A stretch of DNA of 64,000 bases from Ruegeria profundi (GCF_001507545.1 NZ_LQBP01000001.1:248001-312000), one strand, 5' to 3'; counted from the stretch's first letter, positions 45,015 through 54,659 are shown. Notes: generated by a model from the sequence alone, not told the origin. Numbers and translations: made by a program.

Positions 45015-45685
45015 AATACGCGCTGTTGTTGGTGGCCGTCCTGTCCAGTCCGGCCTTTGCCGACCGCCAGACCTTTCCCCCTGCGGATCAGGCCAACCGC
45101 GATCCGTCGCTGGTGGCCTTTCGCGAAACCCTGCTGTCTTATGTTTCCGCAAGAGATGTCGACGCCGTCGTTGCGACCGCCTGTCCCGATATCTATCTTA
45201 GCCACGGCGGTAGTGGCGGCCCGGCAGAGCTTCGCGCCAATCTTACGCTCGATCCTGAAACCCTGTCGGAAGAAGATCAAGGTAAGGCTGACGAATTGCG
45301 CGCGCAGTACTGGGCCGATCTGGAATACACCCTAGCGCAGCCCGGCTATTTCGACGAAGAAGGTGAATTCTGGATGCCGCATCAATGGCAGATCACCTTG
45401 CCCGCGTCGCTAGACCCCCAGCTTGCCTTTTTCGTCACCGGCACCGATGTCGCCCTGCGCCAGGGGCCGGACCGCACTGCGCTCACCTTGGGATTGATAA
45501 GTCATGAGGTCGTCATCATCCGTGAATTTCAGAACGATACCGAGTATCAGCGCGTTCTGCTGACCGACGGCACACAGGGCTATATGCACCGGGACTATCT
45601 TTGGCCCATGACAGGCTATCGCGCCGCGTTTTCAAAATCAGACGCAGGCGACTGGCAGCTTTGCACCTTTGTCAGCGGCGACTAG
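45011..45685 (+). CDS. Secreted SH3b-domain-like protein
   Basis: A 224-residue exported protein with a signal peptide (1-17, cleaving after AFA). After about residue 140 the segment VALRQGPDRTALTLGLISHEVV and later TDGTQGYMHRDYLWP look like a bacterial SH3 domain, usually a cell-wall or peptide contact module. The N-terminal part is not recognised. The start is the ATG at 45011, overlapping the TPR gene stop. It converges with mfd; the two stop codons share a CTAG palindrome. Confidence 0.72.
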   Translation: MKYALLLVAVLSSPAFADRQTFPPADQANRDPSLVAFRETLLSYVSARDVDAVVATACPDIYLSHGGSGGPAELRANLTLDPETLSEEDQGKADELRAQYWADLEYTLAQPGYFDEEGEFWMPHQWQITLPASLDPQLAFFVTGTDVALRQGPDRTALTLGLISHEVVIIREFQNDTEYQRVLLTDGTQGYMHRDYLWPMTGYRAAFSKSDAGDWQLCTFVSGD

Positions 45686-48600
45686 GCCTTGGCCTTCTTC
45701 TTTTCGGCTACGACTTTTTCGGCCAAGTCACGGGCGATTGCGAACGCACCCTTGATCTTGTCGCTGTCCTTCTTCCAGTCACGCCGGACAATGATCTTGT
45801 TGTCTTTGACCTTGGCTAGGCCGCGTTGATCCTGAATGAATTCCACCAATCCCTGGGGCGAGGCAAACTTGTCATTATGAAACTGAATCGTTGCGCCTTT
45901 TGGCCCACCGTCCAGTTTGGCGATACCGGCCCGTTTGCACATGGCCTTGATGCGCACCACCAACATAAGAGTGTTCACCTCTTTCGGAAGTTTACCGAAC
46001 CGGTCGATCAGCTCTGCCGCGAACCCTTCCAGTTCAACCTTGGTCGAGAGTGACGACAGGCGGCGATAGAGACCCAGACGCACATCCAGATCGGGCACGT
46101 AGTCCTCGGGGATCAGAACAGGTACGCCCAAATTGATCTGCGGCGCCCACTGATCTTCGGTCTCTGTCAAACCCTCCATCTCACCGGCTTTGATCTTGGC
46201 GATCGCCTCCTCCAGCATCGACTGATAGAGTTCATAGCCAACGTCGCGCATCTGGCCCGACTGCTCCTCACCCAGCAAGTTACCCGCGCCGCGAATATCA
46301 AGATCCTGACTGGCCAGCGTGAACCCAGCCCCCAGCGTATCCAAAGAACCAAGAACCCGCAGGCGCTTTTCGGCTGTGGCCGTCAGCTTCTGGCGCGGTT
46401 TTGTGGTCAGATAGGCATAGGCGCGGGCTTTTGACCGACCAACACGGCCGCGAATTTGATAAAGCTGAGCAAGGCCGAACATATCCGCCCGATGCACGAC
46501 CATCGTGTTCGCTGTTGGAATGTCCAGGCCGCTTTCCACAATCGTTGTGGCCAGCAGCACATCATACTTGCCGTCGTAGAAAGCGTTCATCCGGTCATCG
46601 AGTTCGCCAGCCGCCATCTGGCCATGCGCCACGACATAGGTGAGTTCAGGTAGTTGTTCCTTTAGAAACTCTTCGATCTCAGGCAGGTCCGAGATCCGCG
46701 GGACAACATAAAAACTCTGCCCACCGCGATAGTGTTCACGCAACAGCGCTTCGCGGATCGTTACGGAGTCAAACTCGCTGACATAGGTTCGGATCGCCAG
46801 CCTGTCGATGGGCGGAGTACCGATAATAGACAGATCGCGCACGCCCGTCAGCGACAGTTGCAGCGTGCGCGGGATCGGCGTTGCGGTCAGGGTGAGCACG
46901 TGAATGTCAGACCGAAGCTGTTTCAAACGCTCTTTGTGGCCGACGCCAAAATGCTGCTCTTCGTCAATGATCAACAGGCCAAGATTGTTGAATCGAATAC
47001 CCTTGGCCAACAGCGCATGGGTACCGATCACGATATCCACAGTTCCACGCACCAGCCCATCGCGGGTTTGCTGCGCCTCTTTCGAGGATACAAACCGCGA
47101 CAATTGACGAACCTCAAGAGGGAAGCCGCGAAAGCGTTCCTTGAACGACGCCGCATGTTGACGCGCCAGCAAGGTGGTCGGAGCAATTACGGCAACCTGT
47201 ACCCCGGACATCGCCGCGACAAACGCCGCGCGCATGGCGACTTCGGTTTTTCCAAAGCCGACATCACCGCAAATCAGGCGGTCCATCGGTGCGCCCGAAT
47301 GCATATCCTCCATCACTTCCGCGATCGCGCGCAACTGATCTTCGGTTTCCTGATACGGAAAGCGAGCGCTGAACTCCTCCCACGCGTGGGGTGGTGGGTC
47401 CATGACGGGAGCTTTGCGCAGCGCGCGCTCAGCCGCGATCCGGATCAGCTTGTCCGCCATCTCGCGGATGCGCTCTTTCAGCTTTGCCTTCTTGGCCTGC
47501 CATGCACCGCCACCCAAGCGGTCCAGCAGACCTTCGTCATGGCCGTATTTCGACAGCAGTTCAATATTCTCGACCGGCAGGTACAGCTTGGATTGCTCGG
47601 CATATTCCAACAACAGGCATTCGTGGGCGGCACCTGCGGCGGTAATAACCTCCATCCCCATGTAGCGCCCGATCCCGTGATCAACATGTACCACAAGATC
47701 ACCGGGGCTGAGGGATTGGGTTTCGGTCAGGAAATTCTCAGCCTTGCGGCGTTTTTTGGGCTGTCGGATCAGACGATCGCCCAGAACGTCCTGTTCGGCA
47801 ATCACTGTCAAGTTGGGCGTTTCAAACCCGTTCTCCAAGGCCCAGACCGCAAGATGCAGCCCGCGTTTGCCTATGCGCGTTCCATCGGCGACAGCGATGG
47901 CCTCGGCCAGACCTTCGTCTTCAATCAGTCCGGTCAGGCGTTCGCGCGCACCTTCTGAGTATGACGCCAGTAGAACCGGACCTTTGGCAAGCTTATCGGA
48001 GATATGACTGGCAAGCGCACCAAACAGGCTGACGCTTTCTTGTTGCCGTTCAGGCGCAAAGTTCCTGCCGATCCGTCCCCCAGCGTCAATCACGCCCGGC
48101 CCGCTGGCCTGCGGCAACGGGTTGAACTGCATCACACGCCGATCCCCCACTGCCCGGTCCCACGCAGCGTCGTCCAGATAAAGCAATCCGGGCGGCGTCG
48201 GTTTGTAAACCGTATCCATGCGGGACCGATTTTCCAACGCCAGCCGTCTGGTTTCGTATTGATCCTCAATCGACTCCCACCGGGCCAGTCGTGCAGGCGT
48301 AACCTGATCATCCAACGAGACCGTGGCATCGGGCAAATAGTCGAACAAGGTTTCCAGTTTTTCGTGGAAAAACGGCAACCAGTGCTCGATGCCCTGATGT
48401 TTTCTGCCCGCGCTGACCGCCTCATACAGCGGATCGTCCGTACCAGCCGCGCCGAACTCGATGCGGTAATTCTGGCGAAACCGCGTGATGGCGGCCTCAT
48501 CCAAAATGACCTCGGATACCGGGGCCAGTTCCACGACCTCCAGCTTTTCGGTCGTGCGTTGAGACACCGGATCAAAACGCCGAGCACCGTCAAGAACGTC

Positions 48601-49140
48601 GCCGAACAGGTCCAATCGGACCGGACCGGATTCGCCCGGAGGGAAAATGTCGATGATCCCGCCCCGTACCGCATAGTCACCGGGTTCCATAACCGTAGGG
48701 CTTTGAGTGAACCCCATACGTACCAGAAAGTTTCGCAGAGCGGCTTCGTCAACACGGTGATTAACACGCGCCGTAAACGCGGCTTCTTTCAATACGTCCC
48801 GCGCGGGCACGCGTTGAGTTGCGGCATTCAGCGTGGTCAGCAGAACGAACCGGTCGGGCATCTGGTGCACCAACGCGGCCAGCGTCGCAACACGCGCCGC
48901 AGCAATATCGGCATTGGGCGACACCCGGTCATAGGGCAAGCAATCCCATCCGGGGAAAACAAAAACCGGCATGTCAGGTGCGAAAAAGGCAAGGGCCGCC
49001 CGCATCGCCTCCATCCGTTTGTCGTCCCGTGCGACATGGCAGACGGGCTGGCCCGAACGCTTGATCTCGTTCAGGACAAGCTGCGCGTCAAACCCCTCGG
49101 GGGCGCCGCCGACACTTACGTGGTTCGGAGCCGTCATCAT
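45682..49140 (-). CDS. mfd: Transcription-repair coupling factor
   Basis: A 1152-residue ATP-driven translocase that removes stalled RNA polymerase at DNA damage and recruits UvrA. The N-terminal UvrB-like module (to about 340), RNA-polymerase-interacting domain with FLTETQSLSPGDLVVHVDHGIGRY-type sequence (about 470-550) and helicase core are present. Walker A is GDVGFGKTE near residue 620, the DEEQ box is in IIDEEQHFGV, and TATPIPRTLQ and the TRG region follow. A TRCF C-terminal domain ends it. ATGATG gives two possible starts; I use the first. Full length. Confidence 0.96.
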   Translation of the reverse strand: MMTAPNHVSVGGAPEGFDAQLVLNEIKRSGQPVCHVARDDKRMEAMRAALAFFAPDMPVFVFPGWDCLPYDRVSPNADIAAARVATLAALVHQMPDRFVLLTTLNAATQRVPARDVLKEAAFTARVNHRVDEAALRNFLVRMGFTQSPTVMEPGDYAVRGGIIDIFPPGESGPVRLDLFGDVLDGARRFDPVSQRTTEKLEVVELAPVSEVILDEAAITRFRQNYRIEFGAAGTDDPLYEAVSAGRKHQGIEHWLPFFHEKLETLFDYLPDATVSLDDQVTPARLARWESIEDQYETRRLALENRSRMDTVYKPTPPGLLYLDDAAWDRAVGDRRVMQFNPLPQASGPGVIDAGGRIGRNFAPERQQESVSLFGALASHISDKLAKGPVLLASYSEGARERLTGLIEDEGLAEAIAVADGTRIGKRGLHLAVWALENGFETPNLTVIAEQDVLGDRLIRQPKKRRKAENFLTETQSLSPGDLVVHVDHGIGRYMGMEVITAAGAAHECLLLEYAEQSKLYLPVENIELLSKYGHDEGLLDRLGGGAWQAKKAKLKERIREMADKLIRIAAERALRKAPVMDPPPHAWEEFSARFPYQETEDQLRAIAEVMEDMHSGAPMDRLICGDVGFGKTEVAMRAAFVAAMSGVQVAVIAPTTLLARQHAASFKERFRGFPLEVRQLSRFVSSKEAQQTRDGLVRGTVDIVIGTHALLAKGIRFNNLGLLIIDEEQHFGVGHKERLKQLRSDIHVLTLTATPIPRTLQLSLTGVRDLSIIGTPPIDRLAIRTYVSEFDSVTIREALLREHYRGGQSFYVVPRISDLPEIEEFLKEQLPELTYVVAHGQMAAGELDDRMNAFYDGKYDVLLATTIVESGLDIPTANTMVVHRADMFGLAQLYQIRGRVGRSKARAYAYLTTKPRQKLTATAEKRLRVLGSLDTLGAGFTLASQDLDIRGAGNLLGEEQSGQMRDVGYELYQSMLEEAIAKIKAGEMEGLTETEDQWAPQINLGVPVLIPEDYVPDLDVRLGLYRRLSSLSTKVELEGFAAELIDRFGKLPKEVNTLMLVVRIKAMCKRAGIAKLDGGPKGATIQFHNDKFASPQGLVEFIQDQRGLAKVKDNKIIVRRDWKKDSDKIKGAFAIARDLAEKVVAEKKKAKA

Positions 49141-49158
49141 CTTGCCTTTCCGAATTTC

Positions 49159-49683
49159 CTAGCCCAGCACACCGATCGAGAAGTTCTGGTACATGCCCCA
49201 AAGCGATGTGATCAAGATCGAAATCATACCGATGATCTGCGTGTAGATCCGGCAGCGGGTTAAAACCTTACTCACGAACTCTAGCGTCTTTTCGCCTGCG
49301 CGCAGCTTGCGCGCTGCCCGGATGTGGAGGAGCACCACAAAACAGACGGGGAAAAGCAGAAGGAACACTGCCTGAGCAAATTCTACGCCGTAATAAAACC
49401 CAAGTGTGCCCAGCCCGGTAAAAACGAAACAGACCAACCCCAATAGGGCCAGCCCGGACACGTCAACGATATAGATAATCCGGTTTCCATTGATACGAAC
49501 GATATCCAGAAGGTCCTGTTCCGTCTGCCCTCTGATTCGACGGGCGCGTACCAAAAGGTCATGCGGCACGCCCATCGTCCAATGGCTGACCGACGACCAC
49601 AACACCGCCAGCGCGATCCAGTACCACAGATTCGAAAAGCTGCGCATGTCGATGATTTCGAAAAGCGTAGAGGATATGTCCAA
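49159..49683 (-). CDS. Conserved Rhodobacterales membrane protein of unknown function
   Basis: A 174-residue inner-membrane protein with about four hydrophobic segments (about 17-36, 70-90, 95-118 and 148-168) separated by basic loops. The N-terminus includes DMRSFSNLWYWIALAVLWSS. I recall relatives labelled as component of SufBCD complex in some genomes, but I see no sequence reason for that label, so I do not adopt it. It lies 18 bases upstream of mfd on the same strand and may share its transcript. Confidence 0.75.
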   Translation of the reverse strand: MDISSTLFEIIDMRSFSNLWYWIALAVLWSSVSHWTMGVPHDLLVRARRIRGQTEQDLLDIVRINGNRIIYIVDVSGLALLGLVCFVFTGLGTLGFYYGVEFAQAVFLLLFPVCFVVLLHIRAARKLRAGEKTLEFVSKVLTRCRIYTQIIGMISILITSLWGMYQNFSIGVLG

Positions 49684-49802
49684 GCGTCAGCCCTTTATTC
49701 CACGTCCTGAGGGGCTAATTCGCACCGGCGCGTTCATCCTTACCCTTGAGACCACACGGAATTCATGCCACCCAATGCGGGATTATTCAAGGAGAGCGCG
49801 AC

Positions 49803-50801
49803 ATGAAACCCACCATCGCCCCCTACCCCCTGACCCGTTTCCGCAGAGCGCGCCAATCTGCGGCGGTGCGCGGGCTGGTCCGTGAAAACACGTTGACCAC
49901 GGACGATTTGATTTGGCCCGTTTTCGTGCGTGACGGTGAGGGTGTGGAAGAAGCCGTGCCCTCGATGCCCGGCGTGGTACGTCGATCCGTGGACCTGATC
50001 GCCAAGGCCGCGGTTGAGGCGCAAGCGCTGGGAATTCCTGCGATCTGCATCTTTCCCTATACGGATTCCAGCCTGAAAACCGAAGACTGCGCAGAGGCGT
50101 GGAACCCCGACAATCTGTCCAATCGCGCCATCCGCGCCATCAAGGCCGCCGCCCCCGATATTGCGGTCATGACGGACGTCGCGCTGGACCCGTACAACAT
50201 CAATGGTCACGATGGTTATGTCGTCGATGGCGAAATTGTGAACGACGAGACGGTCTCGGCCCTGGTCAAGATGACACTGGCGCAGGCTGAGGCCGGGGCT
50301 GACATCATTGGTCCGTCCGACATGATGGATGGCCGTATTGGTGAGATGCGCAAGGCGCTGGAATCAGCCGGACATCAGAACGTAATGATCCTCAGCTACG
50401 CCGCCAAGTATGCGAGTGCCTTCTACGGTCCTTTCCGGGATGCGGTCGGTGCTTCGGGCGCGCTGACGGGTGACAAGAAAACCTACCAGATGGACCCGGG
50501 AAACTCGAACGAGGCTCTGCGCCTGATCGAACGCGACCTGACCGAGGGTGCCGATATGGTGATGATCAAGCCCGGCATGCCCTATCTGGATATCTGTCGC
50601 CGCGTGAAAGACGCCTTTGGCGCACCCACTTATGCGTATCAGGTGTCGGGCGAGTATGCGATGATCCAAGCAGCCGCTCAGAACGGCTGGATCGACGGAG
50701 AAAAGGTCATGCTCGAAAGTCTGTTGGCCTTCAAGCGTGCTGGATGCGACGGCATCCTGACCTATTTCGCACCTCAGGTCGCGCGTATCCTGCAAGGCTA
50801 A
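49803..50801 (+). CDS. hemB: Delta-aminolevulinic acid dehydratase (porphobilinogen synthase)
   Basis: This 332-residue enzyme joins two 5-aminolevulinates to porphobilinogen in tetrapyrrole synthesis. The Schiff-base lysines are Lys202 (SYAAKYASAFYGPFR) and Lys256 (MIKPGMPYLD). In place of the zinc-binding cysteine triad it has Asp/Ala residues in DVALDPYNINGHDG (125-138), so it is the zinc-independent type seen in Rhodobacter and many alphaproteobacteria. AAGGAGAGCG precedes the ATG at 49803. It probably serves heme and corrinoid synthesis. Confidence 0.96.
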   Translation: MKPTIAPYPLTRFRRARQSAAVRGLVRENTLTTDDLIWPVFVRDGEGVEEAVPSMPGVVRRSVDLIAKAAVEAQALGIPAICIFPYTDSSLKTEDCAEAWNPDNLSNRAIRAIKAAAPDIAVMTDVALDPYNINGHDGYVVDGEIVNDETVSALVKMTLAQAEAGADIIGPSDMMDGRIGEMRKALESAGHQNVMILSYAAKYASAFYGPFRDAVGASGALTGDKKTYQMDPGNSNEALRLIERDLTEGADMVMIKPGMPYLDICRRVKDAFGAPTYAYQVSGEYAMIQAAAQNGWIDGEKVMLESLLAFKRAGCDGILTYFAPQVARILQG

Positions 50802-50824
50802 AACCCCAAATTCTCGCAAGTTTT

Positions 50825-50881
50825 CGCCGATTGTGATCTGTCAGTGCTCAGCTTTCCCGTGACACGCAGCCGCAATCGGCG
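50825..50881. repeat. Long inverted repeat between hemB and the SYLF lipoprotein gene
   Basis: CGCCGATTGTG (50825-50835) and CGCAATCGGCG (50871-50881) form an 11-bp stem with one G-T pair around a 35-base loop. No T-run follows, so it is not a standard terminator. It may be a leader structure of the downstream gene or an element at the 3' end of the hemB message. Confidence 0.5.
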
Positions 50882-50942
50882 TAGTCTTGCACACAAGATC
50901 GGGTACACCCGACATATCAGGCAGCTATACAGAGAAAACATT

Positions 50943-51515
50943 ATGAGCAGTTCCAATGCATCCCGACTAAGCCGTCGCGGCTTTGCTTTCGGCATGGCCG
51001 GCCTTACCCTTACAGCCGCTTGCGGAAATGGCGTGGGCAACTCGAACGCGGTCAAGATTGACGCCCGAGTCGATGCCACGCTAACCGAAATGTACGCGCG
51101 CTATCCAAACACTGTCGAAATCGCCAACAAATCCAATGGCATGTTGGTCATGCCGCTGATTACCGACGCTGGGTTCATCTTCGGCGGTGCCTATGGCCAG
51201 GGCGCACTGCGCATCAATGGCGCAACGGTAGATTATTACTCGGCCGTTTCAGGCAGCGCAGGTTTACAGATCGGCGCGCAGCAGTATGCCCATGTCCTGT
51301 TCTTCATGACGCAGGACGCGTTGGACGACTTCCGCCGCTCCAGCGGTTGGACCGCCGGGGCTGACATCGGCTACGTCGTCGATGCGACCGGCGACACGCT
51401 TTCAACCGACACCACGACCTTGCGATCACCCGTCTTGGCCGCCGTATTTGGTCAGGCCGGTCTGAAATTCGGCGCAACGGTCGAAGGCACAAAATACACG
51501 CGGATCATTCCGTAA
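50943..51515 (+). CDS. Tat-exported SYLF-domain lipoprotein
   Basis: A 190-residue protein with an N-terminal SRRGFAFG twin-arginine motif, a hydrophobic stretch and a lipobox ending TAAC (Cys27), so a Tat-dependent lipoprotein is predicted. The rest is a short SYLF/YSC84 domain: ANKSNGMLVMPLITDAGFIFGGAYGQGALR and DYYSAVSGSAGLQIGAQQYA are typical. It is a second, distinct SYLF protein besides that at 22724. It stands alone and is closed by a strong terminator at 51545. Its role is unknown; lipid contact in the envelope is likely. Confidence 0.85.
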   Translation: MSSSNASRLSRRGFAFGMAGLTLTAACGNGVGNSNAVKIDARVDATLTEMYARYPNTVEIANKSNGMLVMPLITDAGFIFGGAYGQGALRINGATVDYYSAVSGSAGLQIGAQQYAHVLFFMTQDALDDFRRSSGWTAGADIGYVVDATGDTLSTDTTTLRSPVLAAVFGQAGLKFGATVEGTKYTRIIP

Positions 51516-51544
51516 CTTCGGGCTGCCACTCCCCCGATCCTGGC

Positions 51545-51579
51545 CCCCGCCATCGGCCCCAAGCTGTGGCGGGGTTTTT
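51545..51579 (+). terminator. Intrinsic terminator after the SYLF lipoprotein gene
   Basis: CCCCGCCA (51545-51552) pairs perfectly with TGGCGGGG (51567-51574) around a 14-base loop, followed by five Ts and a further T-rich run. Confidence 0.88.
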
Positions 51580-51689
51580 CATTTTTGAGTACCGAAACGG
51601 GAATATTCGCGGGTTGCCCCTCTTTCGGTTGGAACCCCCATACACTAGTCTTGCCGCAACAAGAATTGGATCAGGATTGTAGGCCGTAG

Positions 51690-54152
51690 ATGGGATTTGT
51701 GTTTCGCTGGCTCGTGCGTATTACAACAGGCCTGATCCTGCTGGCATTGGCCGCGGTGGCCCTCGTATATTTCCTCGCCAGCCAATCTCTGCCGGACTAT
51801 GATAAAACGGTTAAGGTCCGAGGGCTGACAGCGCCGGTTGAGATCGTTCGGGATACAGCCAATGTGCCGCATATTCTGGGCCAAACTGACCCGGATGTGT
51901 TTTTTGGACTTGGCTATGCCCACGCACAGGACCGACTGTGGCAGATGACTGTCATGCGCCGCACAGCGCAGGGCCGCTTGTCAGAAGTATTCGGCACTCG
52001 AACCGTCCATGTCGATAAACTGCTGCGCCGACTGGACCTTTATGGCCTCGCCCATCGCTCGGTTGAGGTGCAGGACGATTACACAAAGGCCGCGCTGCGT
52101 GCCTATGCCGCCGGAGTGAACGCACGGCTGGAGGAAATCAACGAAAATGCCTTAGGCCGTGGCGCGCCCGAAATGTTTCTGTTCAATGCGGCTGTATCCC
52201 CCTGGCAACCCGGCGACAGTATCGCTGTGATCAAGCTGATGGGCCTGCAACTATCTGGCCACCTTCAGGACGAGGTACTTCGCGCCCGTACCTCATTGAT
52301 GCTGAATGATTCCGAACGTCTGGCCGATATTCTGCCCGACGTGCCCGGCGCAGGCGTTGCAGCACTGCCCGAATATGCCGCTCTGTTTCCCGGTGTGCCG
52401 CGTTATGCCCAAGGCATGCCAATGCCCGAAACACCGCTGTCGCCCTTTCCGAAACGTGGCTTGGCCGGCGCATCCAACGCCTGGACTGCTGCCCCGTCAC
52501 GCTCGGCCAGTGGCGGCACCTTGCTGGCCAATGACCCACATCTGGGCTTCACTGCGCCCGGCACCTGGTATCTGGCGCGGCTGGAACTGGCTAAGGGTGG
52601 TGTGATTGGCGCGACCATACCTGGTGTTCCCGCAGTGATGACAGGGCGCAGTGATCGGTTGGGCTGGGGTCTGACCTCGTCCTATCTGGACGATCAGGAC
52701 GTGCATATTGAACGGTTGAACCCCGACAACCCCGAGGAATACCTGACCCCGGATGGTTACAAAGAATTCCGCACCCGTCCTTCGATCATTGAGATTAAGG
52801 ACGAGGCACCCATCACCCTGACCCTGCGTTGGACGGAAAACGGCCCCGTCCTGCCTGGCAGCCACTACGATCTGGAGACGATCACCCCGCCCGGTCATGT
52901 CGCGTCACTTTCATGGACAGCACTCAGCCCACGCGACACGTCCATAACGGCTTCGATGGAACTTATGAATGCGGACAGTGTCAGGGATGCAATTGACGTG
53001 GCCGAGCTTTTCATTGCGCCCTCGCAGAACCTATCGCTGGTCGACAAAGACACGATCGGTATGAAACTGATCGGTGCCATGCCCAAGCGTGACCTGCGCA
53101 ATCAAAGCCGAGGCCGTATTCCGACGCCCGGTTGGCTGGCTGAAAACCTTTGGCAGGGCCGCTTGCCGTATACCGATAATCCTGAATTCGTCGCGCCGGT
53201 TGGCGGCATACTGGGCAATACCAACAACAAGATCATCGACCGCCCCTTCCCGCAGCATGTGTCCTACGAATGGGGCGACACGCAGCGCGTGCATCGTTGG
53301 GAACGCCTGATGCAATCGCGCGAGGTCCACACCCGCGACAGCTTTATCGAGGCGCAACTGGATACTGTCAGCTTCACGGCCCGGTCATTGCTGCCGCTGA
53401 TCGGTGCCGACCTGTGGTTCACCGGAGCGTCGGCCCCTGAAGGCACGCCGGAACGGCAGCGCCAGATCGCCCTTTCCCTGCTGGCTGAGTGGAATGGCGA
53501 GATGAACGAACACCTGCCCGAACCGCTGATCTATGCGGCTTGGTTGCGGGCGCTGCAAAACCGTCTGATCTCGGACGAGCTTGGCCCGCTGGCGGCAGAA
53601 TACAAGCATGTCGAACCGCTGTTTATCGAACGGGTTTATCGCGACATCGACGGAGCGTCGGTCTGGTGCGATGTCCGCCAGAGCGCCCCGAACGAGACCT
53701 GCACCGACATGGCCAGACTGGCCTTGGACGACGCATTGATCTGGATCGGTGAAACCTATGGCACTGCGCTGGAATCCTTGCGCTGGGGTGACGCCCATCA
53801 GGCCACTCATGATCATCCGGTTCTGGGGTCGGTTCCCGTGCTGCGGTTCTTCGTCAACATCCGCCAATCCACCAGCGGCGGAGACAATACTCTGCTACGC
53901 GGTCGAACCTCGGGCGAAGGTCGGGACCCGTTCCAGAACGTTCACGGTGCTGGCTATCGCGGGGTCTATGACTTTGCCGATCCGGACAGTTCGGTCTTTA
54001 TCACGGCCACCGGTCAATCGGGTCACTTCCTGTCGCGCTATTACGATGATCAGGCGCAGCTGTGGCGGCGTGGGGAATACATCCCGATGTCGCTGGATCT
54101 GGATCTGGCGCGGGCCGCTGCCGTGGGGGTCACTACCCTGATCCCGCGCTGA
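51690..54152 (+). CDS. Penicillin acylase family Ntn hydrolase
   Basis: An 820-residue envelope enzyme made as one chain that cuts itself. A membrane anchor or signal lies at about 10-30. The alpha part shows PHILGQTDPDVFFGLGYAHAQDRLWQM, the usual family motif. Self-cleavage is expected before Ser262 in AGASNAW, the nucleophile of the beta chain; the Asn of FNP-type sequence and HDHP near 710 are in normal places. Members hydrolyse amides such as penicillin G or acyl-homoserine lactones. The substrate here is unknown; quorum-signal breakdown is one possibility in a roseobacter. No other gene is clearly in its operon. Confidence 0.9.
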   Translation: MGFVFRWLVRITTGLILLALAAVALVYFLASQSLPDYDKTVKVRGLTAPVEIVRDTANVPHILGQTDPDVFFGLGYAHAQDRLWQMTVMRRTAQGRLSEVFGTRTVHVDKLLRRLDLYGLAHRSVEVQDDYTKAALRAYAAGVNARLEEINENALGRGAPEMFLFNAAVSPWQPGDSIAVIKLMGLQLSGHLQDEVLRARTSLMLNDSERLADILPDVPGAGVAALPEYAALFPGVPRYAQGMPMPETPLSPFPKRGLAGASNAWTAAPSRSASGGTLLANDPHLGFTAPGTWYLARLELAKGGVIGATIPGVPAVMTGRSDRLGWGLTSSYLDDQDVHIERLNPDNPEEYLTPDGYKEFRTRPSIIEIKDEAPITLTLRWTENGPVLPGSHYDLETITPPGHVASLSWTALSPRDTSITASMELMNADSVRDAIDVAELFIAPSQNLSLVDKDTIGMKLIGAMPKRDLRNQSRGRIPTPGWLAENLWQGRLPYTDNPEFVAPVGGILGNTNNKIIDRPFPQHVSYEWGDTQRVHRWERLMQSREVHTRDSFIEAQLDTVSFTARSLLPLIGADLWFTGASAPEGTPERQRQIALSLLAEWNGEMNEHLPEPLIYAAWLRALQNRLISDELGPLAAEYKHVEPLFIERVYRDIDGASVWCDVRQSAPNETCTDMARLALDDALIWIGETYGTALESLRWGDAHQATHDHPVLGSVPVLRFFVNIRQSTSGGDNTLLRGRTSGEGRDPFQNVHGAGYRGVYDFADPDSSVFITATGQSGHFLSRYYDDQAQLWRRGEYIPMSLDLDLARAAAVGVTTLIPR

Positions 54153-54263
54153 TTTAGCCTGTTTCGGCAGGACCTTGCCCTTTTGTGTTACCCGCCGTGG
54201 ACGCAGACCCGCCTTTTCGCCTACGATCTTAAAGGGTCAGTGTTTTGGACCGGGGGGGTACAG

Positions 54264-54659
54264 ATGGCCAGTATTCGCGATAGGCTGAACAATCTCGCGC
54301 GCGACTATGCAATTGCCTGGAGTTCAGGCGACCCGAACGCGGTGGCCGAGTTCTTTGCCCCTGACGGGCAAATTTCGATCAACCGGGGCGAGCCAATTAT
54401 CGGTCGTTCGGCAGTGGCCGAAATGGCGCGCGGGTTTTACACCGATTTCCCCGACCTTGAGGTCAGGTGCGATATGCTGCGCTGGGCCGGATCGCACGCG
54501 ATCTTCGTCTGGACACTGGAAGGCCATCATGCCGAAACAGGCAACCATGTGGTCACGCGGGGTTGGGAAGAATGGGAGCTGACCGACAACTACAAAATCC
54601 AAACGTCGCTTGGTTGGTTCGATGCGGACGATTATCAGCGTCAGATCGACGGTGTCTGA
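54264..54659 (+). CDS. SnoaL/NTF2-like protein
   Basis: A 131-residue single-domain protein of the cone-shaped NTF2-like fold. The pattern YAIAWSSGDPNAVAEFFAPDGQISINRGEPIIGRSAVAEMARGF and FVWTLEGHHAETGNHVVTRGWEEWEL is typical of SnoaL-like polyketide cyclases and stress proteins. The fold supports many activities, so no reaction can be named. The start ATG at 54264 lies after a G-rich stretch. It is 111 bases from the acylase gene and converges with hflX. Confidence 0.8.
   Translation: MASIRDRLNNLARDYAIAWSSGDPNAVAEFFAPDGQISINRGEPIIGRSAVAEMARGFYTDFPDLEVRCDMLRWAGSHAIFVWTLEGHHAETGNHVVTRGWEEWELTDNYKIQTSLGWFDADDYQRQIDGV

Noticed and set aside
46732..49263. Two plus-strand frames of about 410 codons opposite mfd
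   Set aside because: Antisense shadows of a clearly recognisable Mfd; rich in Arg, Gln and His as expected for reversed high-GC coding DNA.
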